A stretch of DNA of 64,000 nucleotides. Origin: Escarpia spicata. Its lineage: Eukaryota; Annelida; Polychaeta; Sabellida; Siboglinidae. The DNA lies in the NCBI GenBank assembly GCA_963995525.1, contig OZ023206.1, forward strand, positions 29,818,021 through 29,882,020. Direction: 5' to 3'. The position numbers and the translations under genes were made by a program. Every line of letters begins with the position of its first letter. Position 1 is the stretch's first letter. Positions 46,468 through 62,690 of this stretch are shown one piece after another. A model generated the notes under the pieces. The model made no database searches, was not told where the DNA came from, and worked only from the letters and a program-made list of their open reading frames with translations.

Positions 46468-49400
46468 ACAGGCAAAGAATGGAGGAGTTGAGGAAGGAGG
46501 TTGGTGTGAAAGAGTAGACAGGCAAAGAATGGAGGAGTTGAGGAAGGAGGTTGGTGTGAAAGAGTAGACAGGCAAAGAATGGAGGAGTTGAGGAAGGAGG
46601 TTGGTGTGAAAGAGTAGACAGGCAAAGAATGGAGGAGTTGAGGTCGGAGGTCGGTGTGAAAGAGTAGACAGGCAAAGAATGGAGGAGTTGAGGTCGGAGG
46701 TCGGTGTGAAAGAGTAGACAGGCAAAGAATGGAGGAGTTGAGGGAGGAGATTGGTGTGAAAGAGTAGACAGGCAAAGAATGGAGGAGTTGAGGGAGGAGG
46801 TCGGTGTAAAAGAGTAGACAGGCAAAGAATGGAGGAGTTGAGGTCGGAGGTCGGTGTGAAAGAGTAGACAGGCAAAGAATGGAGGAGTTGAGGTCGGAGG
46901 TCGGTGTGAAAGAGTAGACAGGCAAAGAATGGAGGAGATTGGTGTGAAAGAGTAGACAGGCAAAGAATGGAGGAGTTGAGGGAGGAGGTCGGTGTAAAAG
47001 AGTAGACAAACAAAGATTGGAGGAGTTGAGGGAGGAGGTTGGTGTGAAAGAGTAGACAGGCAAAGAATGGAGGAGTTGAGGGAGGAGGTCGGTGTAAAAG
47101 AGTAGACAAACAAAGATTGGAGGAGTTGAGGGAGGAGGTTGGTGTGAAAGAGTAGACAGGCAAAGAATGGAGGAGTTGAGGGAGAAGGTCGGTGTAAAAG
47201 CGTAGACAGACAAAGAATGGAGGAGTTGAGGAAGGAGGTTGGTGTGAAAGAGTAGACAGGCAAAGAATGGAGGAGTTGAGGGAGGAGGTTAGTGTGAAAG
47301 AGTAGACAGACAAAGGATGGAGGAGTTGAGGAAGGAGGTTGGTGTGAAAGAGTAGACAAGCAAAGAATGGAGGAGTTGAGGGAGGAGGTCGGTGTGAAAG
47401 AGTAGACAGGCAAAGAATGGAGGAGTTGAGAAAGGAGGTTGGTGTGAAAGAGTAGACAAGTGAAGAATGGAAGAGTTGAGGAAGGAGGTTGGTGTAAAAG
47501 AGTAGACAGACAAAGAATGGAGGAGTTGAAGAAGGAGGTTGGTGTGAAAGAGTAGACAGGCAAAAAATGGAGGAGTTGAGGGAGGAGGTTGGTGTGAAAG
47601 AGTAGACAGACAAAGAATGGAAGAGTTGAGGAAGGAGGTTGGTGTGAAAGAGTAGACAGAAAAAAATGGAGGAGCTGAGGGAGGAGGTTGGTGTGAAAGA
47701 GTAGACAGACAAAGAATGGAGGAGTTGAGGAAGGAGGTCGGTGTGAAAGAGTAGACAGGCAAAAAATGGAGGAGTTGAGGGAGGAGGTTGGTGTGAAAGA
47801 GAAGACAGACAAAGAATGGAGGAGTTGAGGAAGGAGGTTGGTGTGAAAGAGTAGACAGGCAAAAAATGGAGAAGTTGAGGGAGGAGGTTGGTGTGAAAGA
47901 GTAGACAGACAAAGAATGGAGGAGTTGAGGGAGGAGGTTGGTGTGAAAGAGTAGACAGGCAAAGAATGGAGGAGTTGAGGGAGGAGGTCGGTGTAAAAGA
48001 GTAGACAAACAAAGATTGGAGGAGTTGAGGGAGGAGGTTGGTGTGAAAGAGTAGACAGGCAAAGAATGGAGGAGTTGAGGGAGAAGGTCGGTGTAAAAGC
48101 GTAGACAGACAAAGAATGGAGGAGTTGAGGAAGGAGGTTGGTGTGAAAGAGTAGACAGGCAAAGAATGGAGGAGTTGAGGGAGGAGGTTAGTGTGAAAGA
48201 GTAGACAGACAAAGGATGGAGGAGTTGAGGAAGGAGGTTGGTGTGAAAGAGTAGACAAGCAAAGAATGGAGGAGTTGAGGGAGGAGGTCGGTGTGAAAGA
48301 GTAGACAGGCAAAGAATGGAGGAGTTGAGAAAGGAGGTTGGTGTGAAAGAGTAGACAAGTGAAGAATGGAAGAGTTGAGGAAGGAGGTTGGTGTAAAAGA
48401 GTAGACAGACAAAGAATGGAGGAGTTGAAGAAGGAGGTTGGTGTGAAAGAGTAGACAGGCAAAAAATGGAGGAGTTGAGGGAGGAGGTTGGTGTGAAAGA
48501 GTAGACAGACAAAGAATGGAAGAGTTGAGGAAGGAGGTTGGTGTGAAAGAGTAGACAGAAAAAAATGGAGGAGCTGAGGGAGGAGGTTGGTGTGAAAGAG
48601 TAGACAGACAAAGAATGGAGGAGTTGAGGAAGGAGGTCGGTGTGAAAGAGTAGACAGGCAAAAAATGGAGGAGTTGAGGGAGGAGGTTGGTGTGAAAGAG
48701 AAGACAGACAAAGAATGGAGGAGTTGAGGAAGGAGGTTGGTGTGAAAGAGTAGACAGGCAAAAAATGGAGAAGTTGAGGGAGGAGGTTGGTGTGAAAGAG
48801 TAGACAGACAAAGAATGGAGGAGTTGAGGAAGGAGGTTGGTGTGAAAGAGTAGACAGACAAAAATGAAGGAGCTGAGGGAGGAGGTTGGTGTGAAAGAGT
48901 AGACAGACAAAGAATGGAGGAGTTGAGGAAGGAGGTCGGTGTGAAAGAGTAGACAGGCAAAAAATGGAGGAGTTGAGGGAGGAGGTTGGTGTGAAAGAGT
49001 AGACAGACAAAGAATGGAGGAGTTGAGGAAGGAGGTTGGTGTGAAAGAGTAGACAGACAAAAATGGAGGAGCTGAGGGAGGAGGTTGGTGTGAAAGAGTA
49101 GACAGGCAAAGAATGGAGGAGTTGAGGGAGGAGGTCGGTGTGAAAGAGTAGACAGGCAAAAAATGGAGGAGTTGAGGGAGGAGGTTGGTGTGAAAGAGTA
49201 GACAGACAAAGAATGGAGGAGTTGAGGAAGGAGGTTGGTGTGAAAGAGTAGACAGAAAAAAATGGAGGAGCTGAGAGAGGAGGTTGGTGTGAAAGAGTAG
49301 ACAGGCAAAGAATGGAGGAGTTGAGGGAGGAGGTCGGTGTGAAAGAGTAGACAGAAAAAAATGGAGGAGCTGAGGGAGGAGGTTGGTGTGAAAGAGTAGA

Positions 49401-52400
49401 CAGGCAAAGAATGGAGGAGTTGAGGGAGGAGGTCGGTGTGAAAGAGTAGACAGGCAAAGAATGGAGGAGTTGAGGAAGGAGGTCGGTGTGAAAGAGTAGA
49501 CAGGCAAAGAATGGAGGAGTTGAGGGAGGAGGTCGGTGTGAAAGAGTAGACAGGCAAAGAATGGAGGAGTTGAGGGAGGAGGTCAGTGTGAAAGAGTAGA
49601 CAAGCAAAGAATGGAGGAGTTGAGGGAGGAGGTCGGTGTGAAAGAGTAGACAGGCAAAGAATGGAGGAGTTGAGGGAGGAGGTTGGTGTGAAAGAGTAGA
49701 CAGGCAAAGAATGGAGGAGCTGAGGGAGGAGGTTGGTGTGAAAGAGTAGACAGGCAAAGAATGGAGGAGTTGAGAAAGGAGGTTGGTGTGAAAGAGTAGA
49801 CAAGTGAAGAATGGAAGAGTTGAGGAAGGAGGTTGGTGTAAAAGAGTAGACAGACAAAGAATGGATGAGTTGAAGAAGGAGGTTGGTGTGAAAGAGTAGA
49901 CAGGCAAAAAATGGAGGAGTTGAGGGAGGAGGTTGGTGTGAAAGAGTAGACAGACAAAGATTGGAGGAGTTGAGGAAGGGGGTTGGTGTGAAAGAGTAGA
50001 CAGGCAAAGAATGGAGGAGCTGAGGGAGGAGGTTGGTGTGAAAGAGTAGACAGACAAAGATTGGAGGAGTTGAGGAAGGAGGTTGGTGTGAAAGAGTAGA
50101 CAGGCAAAGAATGGAGGAGTTGAGGAAGGAGGTCAGTGTGAAAGAGTAGACAGGCAAAGAATGGAGGAGTTGAGGAAGGAGGTCGGTGTGAAAGAGTAGA
50201 CAGGCAAAGAATGGAGGAGTTGAGGAAGGAGGTCGGTGTGAAAGAGTAGACAGGCAAAGAATGGAGGAGTTGAGGGAGGAGGTCGGTGTGAAAGAGTAGA
50301 CAGGCAAAGAATGGAGGAGTTGAGGGAGGAGATCGGTGTGAAAGAGTAGACAGGCAAAGAATGGAGGAGTTGAGGGAGGAGATTGGTGTGAAAGAGTAGA
50401 CAGGCAAAGAATGGAGGAGTTGAGGGAGAAGGTCGGTGTAAAAGCGTAGACAGACAAAGAATGGAGGAGTTGAGGAAGGAGGTTGGTGTGAAAGAGTAGA
50501 CAGGCAAAGAATGGAGGAGTTGAGGGAGGAGGTTAGTGTGAAAGAGTAGACAGACAAAGGATGGAGGAGTTGAGGAAGGAGGTTGGTGTGAAAGAGTAGA
50601 CAAGCAAAGAATGGAGGAGTTGAGGGAGGAGGTCGGTGTGAAAGAGTAGACAGGCAAAGAGTGGAGGAGTTGAGAAAGGAGGTTGGTGTGAAAGAGTAGA
50701 CAAGTGAAGAATGGAAGAGTTGAGGAAGGAGGTTGGTGTAAAAGAGTAGACAGACAAAGAATGGAGGAGTTGAAGAAGGAGGTTGGTGTGAAAGAGTAGA
50801 CAGGCAAAAAATGGAGGAGTTGAGGGAGGAGGTTGGTGTGAAACAGTAGACAGACAAAGAATGGAGGAGTTGAGGAAGGAGGTTGGTGTGAAAGAGTAGA
50901 CAGAAAAAAATGGAGGAGCTGAGGGAGGAGGTTGGTGTGAAAGAGTAGACAGACAAAGAATGGAGGAGTTGAGGAAGGAGGTCGGTGTGAAAGAGTAGAC
51001 AGGCAAAAAATGGAGGAGTTGAGGGAGGAGGTTGGTGTGAAAGAGTAGACAGACAAAGAATGGAGGAGTTGAGGAAGGAGGTTGGTGTGAAAGAGTAGAC
51101 AGGCAAAAAATGGAGAAGTTGAGGGAGGAGGTTGGTGTGAAAGAGTAGACAGACAAAGAATGGAGGAGTTGAGGAAGGAGGTTGGTGTGAAAGAGTAGAC
51201 AGACAAAAATGGAGGAGCTGAGGGAGGAGGTTGGTGTGAAAGAGTAGACAGACAAAGAATGGAGGAGTTGAGGAAGGAGGTCGGTGTGAAAGAGTAGACA
51301 GGCAAAAAATGGAGGAGTTGAGGGAGGAGGTTGGTGTGAAAGAGTAGACAGACAAAGAATGGAGGAGTTGAGGAAGGAGGTTGGTGTGAAAGAGTAGACA
51401 GAAAAAAATGGAGGAGCTGAGGGAGGAGGTTGGTGTGAAAGAGTAGACAGGCAAAGAATGGAGGAGTTGAGGGAGGAGGTCGGTGTGAAAGAGTAGACAG
51501 AAAAAAATGGAGGAGCTGAGGGAGGAGGTTGGTGTGAAAGAGTAGACAGGCAAAGAATGGAGGAGTTGAGGGAGGAGGTCGGTGTGAAAGAGTAGACAGG
51601 CAAAGAATGGAGGAGTTGAGGAAGGAGGTCGGTGTGAAAGAGTAGACAGGCAAAGAATGGTGGAGTTGAGGGAGGAGGTCGGTGTGAAAGAGTAGACAGG
51701 CAAAGAATGGAGGAGTTGAGGGAGGAGGTCAGTGTGAAAGAGTAGACAAGCAAAGAATGGAGGAGTTGAGGAAGGAGGTTGGTGTGAAAGAGTAGACAGA
51801 CAAAGAATGGAGGAGCTGAGGGAGGAGGTTGGTGTGAAAGAGTAGACAGGCAAAGAATGGAGGAGCTGAGGGAGGAGGTTGGTGTGAAAGAGTAGACAGG
51901 CAAAGAATGGAGGAGTTGAGAAAGGAGGTTGGTGTGAAAGAGTAGACAAGTGAAGAATGGAAGAGTTGAGGAAGGAGGTTGGTGTAAAAGAGTAGACAGA
52001 CAAAGAATGGATGAGTTGAAGAAGGAGGTTGGTGTGAAAGAGTAGACAGGCAAAAAATGGAGGAGTTGAGGGAGGAGGTTGGTGTGAAAGAGTAGACAGA
52101 CAAAGATTGGAGGAGTTGAGGAAGGGGGTTGGTGTGAAAGAGTAGACAGACAAAGAATGGAGGAGTTGAGGAAGGAGGTTGGTGTGAAAGAGTAGACAGA
52201 AAAAAATGGAGGAGTTGAGGGAGGAGGTTGGTGTGAAAGAGTAGACAGGCAAAGAATGGAGGAGTTGAGGGAGGAGGTTGGTGTGAAAGAGTAGACAGGC
52301 AGAGAATGGAGGAGTTGAGGGAGGAGATTGGTGTGAAAGAGTAGACAGGCAGAGAATGGAGGAGCTGAGGGAGGAGGTTGGTGTGAAAGAGTAGACAGGC

Positions 52401-52590
52401 AGAGAATGGAGGAGTTGAGGAAGGAGGTCGGTGTGAAAGAGTAGACAGGCAAAGAATGGAGGAGTTGAGGAAGGAGGTCGGTGTGAAAGAGTAGACAGGC
52501 AAAGAATGGAGGAGTTGGGGAAGGAGGTTGGTGTGAAAGAGTAGACAGGCAAAGAATGGAGGAGTTGAGGGAGGAGGTTGGTGTGAAAGA
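46417..52590 (+). repeat. 50-bp minisatellite, about 123 copies, expanded from LINE ORF2 coding sequence
   Basis: The unit starts ACAGGCAAAGAATGGAGGAG and is 50 bases (49 in copies with AGAAAAAAATGG or AGACAAAAATGG). It encodes RQRMEELREEVGVKE in one frame, matching the LINE ORF2 segment that abuts the array on both sides. Because 50 is not a multiple of three, the forward frames hit TAG once per unit. All minus frames lack stops, which gives spurious frames up to 1443 codons. Higher-order structure is clear: marker ACAAGTGAAG at about 47455, 48354, 49799, 50699 and 51945, marker GGTTAGTGTG at about 47288, 48187 and 50531, and an 899-base block (18 units) repeated in tandem across 47040-48838. 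About 80% purine on the plus strand. Confidence 0.97.
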
Positions 52591-52791
52591 AAGCTTTAAG
52601 AAGAAGCTGGCGAGGAGTCGAATGACGTGGGCTGGGCATGTGGAGCGAATGGGAGGAGAACGGCTGGCAAAGAAAGCAGATGCCCGGAGAGTGGAAGGGA
52701 AACAGAGACAGGATGACCTAGATTGTGATGGGAGGACTGTGTAAAAGGATATTTGGAAGGATTGGGAGAGGAGTGGAAAACGAAAGTGAAA
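52591..52791 (+). pseudogene. Non-LTR ORF2 segment between the two arrays
   Basis: The last array unit runs straight on, in frame, as VGVKESFKKKLARSRMTWAG, then HVERMGGERLAKKADARRVE and GKQRQDD. The AGHVERM and RVEGK-x-R motifs are the conserved part that follows DELREE in this ORF type. A stop occurs at 52742. A shifted frame continues as WEDCVKGYLEGLGEEWKTKV, leading into the second array. The GRP-x-x-R motif expected before WEDC is missing, so a small deletion lies near 52710-52725. Confidence 0.85.
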
Positions 52792-54791
52792 GATAGAGGG
52801 GAATGGAGAGAGTTGGTGAAGAGAGCAGTTGCAAGATAGAAGGGAATGGAGAGAGTTGGTGGAGAGAGCAGTGCAAGATAGAGGGGAATGGAGAGAGTTG
52901 GTGGAGAGAGCAGTGCAAGATAGAGGGAAATGGAGAGAGTTGGTGGAGAGAGCAGTGCAAGATAGAGAGGAATGGAGAGTTTGTGTAGAGAGCAGTGCAA
53001 GATAAAGGGGAATGGAGAGAGTTGGTGGAGAGAGTAGTGCAAGATAGAGGGGAATGGAGAGAGTTGGTGCAGAGAGCAGTGCAAGATAGAAGGGAATGGA
53101 GACTTGGTGGAGAGAGCAGTGCAAGATAGAGGGGAATGGAGAGAGTTTGTGTAAAGAGCAGTGCAAGATAGAGGGGAATGGAGAGAGTTGGTGGAGAGAG
53201 CAGTGCAAGATAGAGGGGAATGGAGACTTGGTGGAGAGAGCAGTGCAAGATAGAGGGGAATGGAGATTTGGTGGAGAGAGCAGTGCAAGATAGAGGGGAA
53301 TGGAGAGAGTTGGTGGAGAGAGCAGTGCAAGATAGAGGGGAATGGAGACTTGGTGGAGAGAGCAGTGCAAGATTGAGGGGAATGGAGAGAGTTGGTGGAG
53401 AGAGCAGTGCAAGATAGAGGGGAATGGAGACTTGGTGGAGAGAGCAGTGCAAGATAGAGGGGAATGGAGAGAGTTGGTGGAGAGAGCAGTGCAAGATAGA
53501 GGGGAATGGAGACTTGGTGGAGAGAGCAGTGCAAGATAGAGGGAAATGGACACTTGGTGGAGAGAGCAGTGCATGATAGAGGGGAATGGAGAGAGTTGGT
53601 GGAGAGAGCAGTGCAAGATAGAGGGGAATGGAGACTTGGTGTAGAGAGCAGTGCAAGATAGAGGGGAATGGAGAGAGTTGGTGGAGAGAGCAGTGCAAGA
53701 TAGAGGGGAATGGAGACTTGGTGGAGAGAGCAGTGCAAGATAGAGGGGAATGAAGAGAGAGCAGTGCAAGATAGAGGGGAATGGAGACTTGGTGGAGAGA
53801 GCAGTGCAAGATAGAGGGGAATGGAGAGAGTTGGTGGAGAGAGCAGTGCAAGATAGAGGGGAATGGAGACTTGGTGGAGAGAGCAGTGCAAGATAGAGGG
53901 GAATGGACACTTGGTGGAGAGAGCAGTGCAAGATAGAGGGGAATGGAGACTTGGTGGAGAGTGCAGTGCAAGATAGAGGGGAATGGAGAGAGTTGGTGGA
54001 GAGAGCAGTGCAAGATAGAGGGGAATGGAGACTTGGTGGAGAGAGCAGTGCAAGATAGAGGGGAATGGACACTTGGTGGAGAGAGCAGTGCAAGATAGAG
54101 GGGAATGGACACTTGGTGGAGAGAGCAGTGCAAGATAGAGGGGAATGGACACTTGGTGGAGAGAGCAGTGCAAGATAGAGGGGAATGGAGAGAGTTGGTG
54201 GAGAGAGCAGTGCAAGATAGAGGGGAATGGAGACTTGGTGGAGAGAGCAGTGCAAGATAGAGGGGAATGGAGAGAGTTGGTGGAGAGAGCAGTGCAAGAT
54301 AGAGGGGAATGGAGACTTGGTGGAGAGAGCAGTGCAAGATAGAGGGGAATGAAGAGAGTTGGTGGAGAGAGCAGTGCAAGATAGAGGGGAATGGAGACTT
54401 GGTGGAGAGAGCAGTGCAAGATAGAGGGGAATGGACACTTGGTGGAGAGAGCAGTGCATGATAAAGGGGAATGGAGAGAGTTTGTGTAGAGAGCAGTGTA
54501 AGATAGAGGGGAATGGAGACTTGGTGGAGAGAGCAGTGCATGATAGAGGGGAATGGAGACTTGGTGGAGAGAGCAGTGCAAGATAGAGGGGAATGGAGAC
54601 TTGGTGGAGAGAGCAGTGCATGATAGAGGGGAATGGAGAGAGTTTGTGTAGAGAGCAGTGCAAGATAGAGGGGAATGGAGAGACTTGGTGGAGAGAGCAG
54701 TGCATGATAGAGGGGAATGGAGAGAGTTTGTGTAGAGAGCAGTGCATGATAGAGGGGAATGGAGAGACTTGGTGGAGAGAGCAGTGCAAGA
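52792..54791 (+). repeat. 42/40-bp minisatellite, about 49 copies, expanded from the end of LINE ORF2
   Basis: The long unit, GCAAGATAGAGGGGAATGGA followed by GAGAGTTGGTGGAGAGAGCAGT, is 42 bases and encodes DRGEWRELVERAVQ. This is the ORF2 end motif still seen once, as KDRGEWRELVKRAVAR, at the array start. A 40-base form with GACTTGG in place of GAGAGTTGG alternates with it over much of the array, producing an ~82-base dimer. A third form, with GAGTTTGTGT, is clustered at both ends. About 81% purine on the plus strand. Minus-strand frames of 661-1443 codons crossing it are spurious. Confidence 0.96.
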
Positions 54792-55689
54792 TCAGTGAGG
54801 GGGAGAAATAGAACAGAAAACACAAGTCGATGATCATAATCGAGGCGAGCCTCGCCCCTGACATACAGGGAAACAGGAGAACAACACCATCACGTGTACG
54901 TCAAATTACCAAAGAGAGTGGAAATGATGCATCAGCTAGGCTACAGGCACGGCCTCACCCAGGATCAAATTTTTGCCAGTCCAATTTTGTTCTGATATGC
55001 TACGAAGCGCGGTCGGGTACGCCATCGGACATGCGATCGAACGCCCAATCAGCATGCCATCAGACGTTAGACGAAGCAAGGCACAAGGCTGAATGCACAT
55101 CTCATGTAATGCTGATAGGGACTTTTAGTTTATTTTTTATGATTGGACACACTAGGTATGATTACCTAAATTTACCAAGGCAGAGCACATGGCTGAATGC
55201 ACATCTCATGTGTTAACAGAAATGTTAGTAGTAATAACAATATAAATATAATGACAAATATGTATATTTGTTTACATAGGAATTAAAGAGACTTCTTAAA
55301 ACACAGCAGCAACTACGAGTGTATATATACAGTGTATATATAAATATATATATATATATATATAATTTTATACAAGGTATATATATACCTGCTATTGAAT
55401 GAGAATTCCTAATTTGTATGTACATTTTATTCAAAGCATGTGATTCACATGTTAATGCCACTTACAATATAGCACATACAAGGTGTTTCATTACAACACA
55501 TTTAGCTGCCACAATTTGTAAAATTATAACTAATTAGCAAATAGTGTATATTTAATGTGGAATCCCAATTTTGATATGCAATGAAAATATGTGTATACAA
55601 ATTGTATACAAGGTATAATGGACTATGAAAGGTAATATTTGGAATTTTAAAGCATTGGATGTTTTTGTTGTACAAGTACCATATCATAA
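54792..55689. other. Non-coding stretch with AT microsatellite
   Basis: No gene supported. The frame at 54830-55216 has no motif. CTGAATGCACATCTCATGT occurs twice (about 55090 and 55193). A TA-rich microsatellite lies at 55320-55392. The original LINE 3' end after the 42-bp array is not distinguishable. Confidence 0.55.
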
Positions 55690-56638
55690 TACAGTCGCGC
55701 CTCGTTATAACGCGCCCCGTTATAACGCGGATTCGGTTATAACGCGGTCGGTCGTGGACCCCGAATTTCTGCCGCCAGGGGGAAAATGGGCGCTATGACA
55801 TGTTTGTTTTTGCGCCGACATCAAACGAATCGTTTCCAATCTGCTAGTCATGCTCATGGTTTCCGCGGATCGCCAGGTTTCGGCGCCAGGCGGCTTGTAA
55901 AGTGCAATTGAAATTCACAAATACGCCTTGCTTAAGAATGGGTTAAAAACGTTTTAATACAGCTTAGGCAAAATCAGTAAGCTAACATTGCGTAACAAAT
56001 ATTAGCTTTTCGCTGCGATTAACGCAAAGCTACTGCCTGTACTGGTGCGCCAAAATATTAATTCGTCAACCGCATATGAATTGGTGAATCGTAATATTGT
56101 TCGGCACGGTAAATGTGCTTTCTAAATTGGTATTTTGATATTGATTGAAAGACGAAGTTAAGCCAATTGTGAGCGTACTTATAGCTGTAAATCCTTAATC
56201 AACTCTAACACAGCGTTTCTCAAATAATTTGCGTATTCGGCTGCTGAGTGCCAGGTCATTATTTTAGATCTTACGTCAGCGGTACCATATTATCGTTCAG
56301 TTGACCGTGGCTTGTTGGTCCGTTGTTTATTTAAAAACGGTACACAATTCATGAATTTTATTCAGTTCAACAGTGTCCAACAGTGTACGACATTTAAACA
56401 GAATACACACTGACATTGGCTGGCAGTTTAATAAGCTTCATAAACTGCATAAAGACTGCGCGACGTGCACACTTTGGTTGGCTTCGATGGCGTTCTTCGT
56501 GCAGCAGCGGTGTCGGTCGTCGTCGTAGCACCCCTGGCGGCAGATATGGGAACGCGCCACGTTTATAACGCGCCTCGTTTATAACGCGGATTCATTTTGT
56601 GGACCCCGACTACCGCGTTATAACGAGGCGCGACTGTA
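55690..56638. mobile_element. Non-autonomous pogo/Tigger-like transposon with TA duplication
   Basis: The terminal inverted repeats are perfect for 23 bases, starting CAGTCGCGCCTCGTTATAAC at 55692 and, on the other strand, at 56636. TA lies on both sides (55690-55691 and 56637-56638). Inside the left end GTTATAACGCG is repeated three times. The right end carries two GTTTATAACGCG copies in the same (not inverted) orientation before the inverted terminus. Total 945 bases with no transposase frame. The ends stand out as GC-rich against AT-rich surroundings. pogo-like membership is inferred from the TA duplication and the CAG start. Confidence 0.88.
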
Positions 56639-60390
<3,752 letters not shown>

Positions 60391-62150
60391 ACCAAATCTT
60401 GCGAACATCAACTGATTGAGTGAAGTTCCTTCCAATGATTACCACCACTGGTGGATGCTAGGTAATGGAATTTAACACATGAGCAACGTTCTGAAAATAC
60501 CACAAAAATTTACATATTAGATCAACTGTTTTAAGCACTTCTGCCAGCGACAGAATGAACAACAAGCATATGCCAGCTATAGGGTCAATTAATGACAAAG
60601 ATAACTGGTTGGGTATTTACGCTACATTCTATTAAAGTAATGTCTCCTAAGTAACCAGAAGATCCTCCTACATTGCCACATTTCTCGGCCGAAATGTCAG
60701 CCAACAGCAGCTTTGGTAATGTACTGGTATTGTGCAACACAAACGTCTACTAGGCCGCACATCTCTTAAGAATGCCACCTGGTGAATCGGCACGGAACAG
60801 ACTAATAGAAGTAATTTGGATTAGGTAGTAAACATTTTACAAAATGGTTAAACAATGCAATTGTTTAAATTCTTTTTAAACTCCAACTTACATCTGGGTG
60901 ATGAGATCTTTAGAAATAAACTAAGCATTGAAGAACATTCAAAGTTAACTTCTGGTACTGTGACAGGGGTCCAGCCTCCCATATCCCACTTTTTTACAGT
61001 TCACCTCCCACATAATTGGTGCAAGTTTTAGGATCAGGAAATACAAATCTAGATTGATGTAAGTCTCCAATAACTTCAGGTTAATAAACCTGTAGTGTTC
61101 ACTGGAGATAGCAAGTGATGGTGCCCATTACTTGGGAGTGCGTTCTGTGCTACCCCCCCCCTCCCCCACATAGAATTGCCTGCAAACACCTGATGCAAAT
61201 CTTATCAAAGTACCTTCAACCTAACCCTAGCCTTCAATCTAACCCTAAACCAAACCCCTTTTACACACCAGATCAGTCATATGTGAAGGAGTAATACAAT
61301 CATCCATCATTTGAGGAAAGCAGAGGCATATGCACAAGCAACTGCTGCCATCTGGTGTATAAATGGAACACCAATACCCCAACAGTAGTGCCATCTGGTG
61401 ACTGAGTAACGACAATCTGAATCTTGGCTGTCACCACATTCATGCTGAGGAAATGTTACTTTCAGAATCTATTGATTTATTTCAGTCACCAATTCAGCGT
61501 CAGACAGAACCTATCCTGTGCCATGTAACCAATAGTGAAGATGTAGTTAGGTCTCAACTTCCTATCCTCCATCTATTTTTGGTGGGGTCAACCCTAACCT
61601 CCCATTATTCTTGAGTCCAACTCCCATTAACCCCATTTTTCTTAGACCACCCTCCAACTTCTTGCCACATCTGTAATAGAATTATCTTCATTTCAGATAA
61701 TCCACACAAAACTGAATATCTGGTTAGGAGTACAAAGTCAAACTATTAGCTTAGATCACCACTAAATCACACACATAAATGATTCAGTATTACATAAAAC
61801 GCCTCCAGTGCCTGTGCACCTGCTGTTTACAGGTCAGCCAAATATGAGCGAGTTAGTAGCCATTACTAGCTGGAAGTATAACATGCTGACCTTTGTTGTC
61901 CTGCATTCAAAAGTACAATTCAGATACATCACAATGGCATCAGTTCTATGTTATGACTCTGATCTGCTGTCAAGTTTTCATCAAATCCTACATTTTATTT
62001 AGAATATCAACATGGGATATGCTCCCCAGAGACTGTCAAAATGATGAAGAGTTTGCCTGTATGTTGCAGGTGATCCTACCCTCATCAACCTGCCCACACG
62101 CTGCGGGTCAGACAGCACAAATCTACACCTCTCACCAGTATCATCAAAGT
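60391..62150. other. Non-coding stretch with a cluster of CTCF-core-like motifs
   Basis: No gene supported. Minus-strand CTCF-core-like motifs lie at 60773-60784, 61345-61358 and 61388-61401, the last two only 43 bases apart. CCTAACCCTAG-like text at about 61219-61250 resembles telomeric sequence only superficially. Confidence 0.5.
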
Positions 62151-62690
62151 GCTCACTAATGATTTATCCCCATAAAAATTAGTGACTTAAACATGTATAA
62201 ATTATTTATTTTCCCTATAAAAATAGTTATCTATCCCACACACAAATTAGTGATCTATCACCGTATAAATTAGTTACTTGTCCTCACATAAATTAGTGAT
62301 CTATCCCATATAAATTAACAATTTATCCCCACATAAAATAGTGATATATCAACATATAAATCTGATCTACCCCCATATAAATTAGTGATGAATCTTCATC
62401 TAAATTAGTAATCTACTCTCACATTAATTTGTAATCTATCCCCATATAATTAGTGATCTTTCCCACTATATATTAGCGAGAATCTATCCACATATAAATT
62501 AATGATCTATCCACAATAACATTTGTGATCTATCCCAAAATAAATTAGTGATCTATCCCCACATAAATTAGTCATTTATCCCCATATAAATTAGTGATTT
62601 ATTACCATATAAATTAGGGATATATCTTCATATAAAACAATGATCTGTCCCCACAGAAATTAGTGATCTGTCCCCACTTGTTGCATTACC
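62151..62690. repeat. Decayed ~23-bp tandem array
   Basis: The consensus is TAGTGATCTATCCCCATATAAAT, with a drifting period of 20-26 bases and about 23 recognisable copies (for example near 62243, 62298, 62541 and 62650). Strong divergence between units indicates an old array no longer being homogenised, in contrast to the other arrays in the window. Confidence 0.85.

Noticed and set aside
46324..54864. Minus-strand open frames of 439 to 1443 codons rich in Ser/Pro/Leu/Phe
   Set aside because: They are stop-free readings of the antisense of the 50-bp and 42/40-bp arrays. Several overlapping frames are equally open and the sense strand holds the recognisable LINE ORF2 sequence.
61219..61260. 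Interstitial telomeric repeat
   Set aside because: Only isolated CCTAACCCTA-like strings with interruptions, no tandem TTAGGG run.
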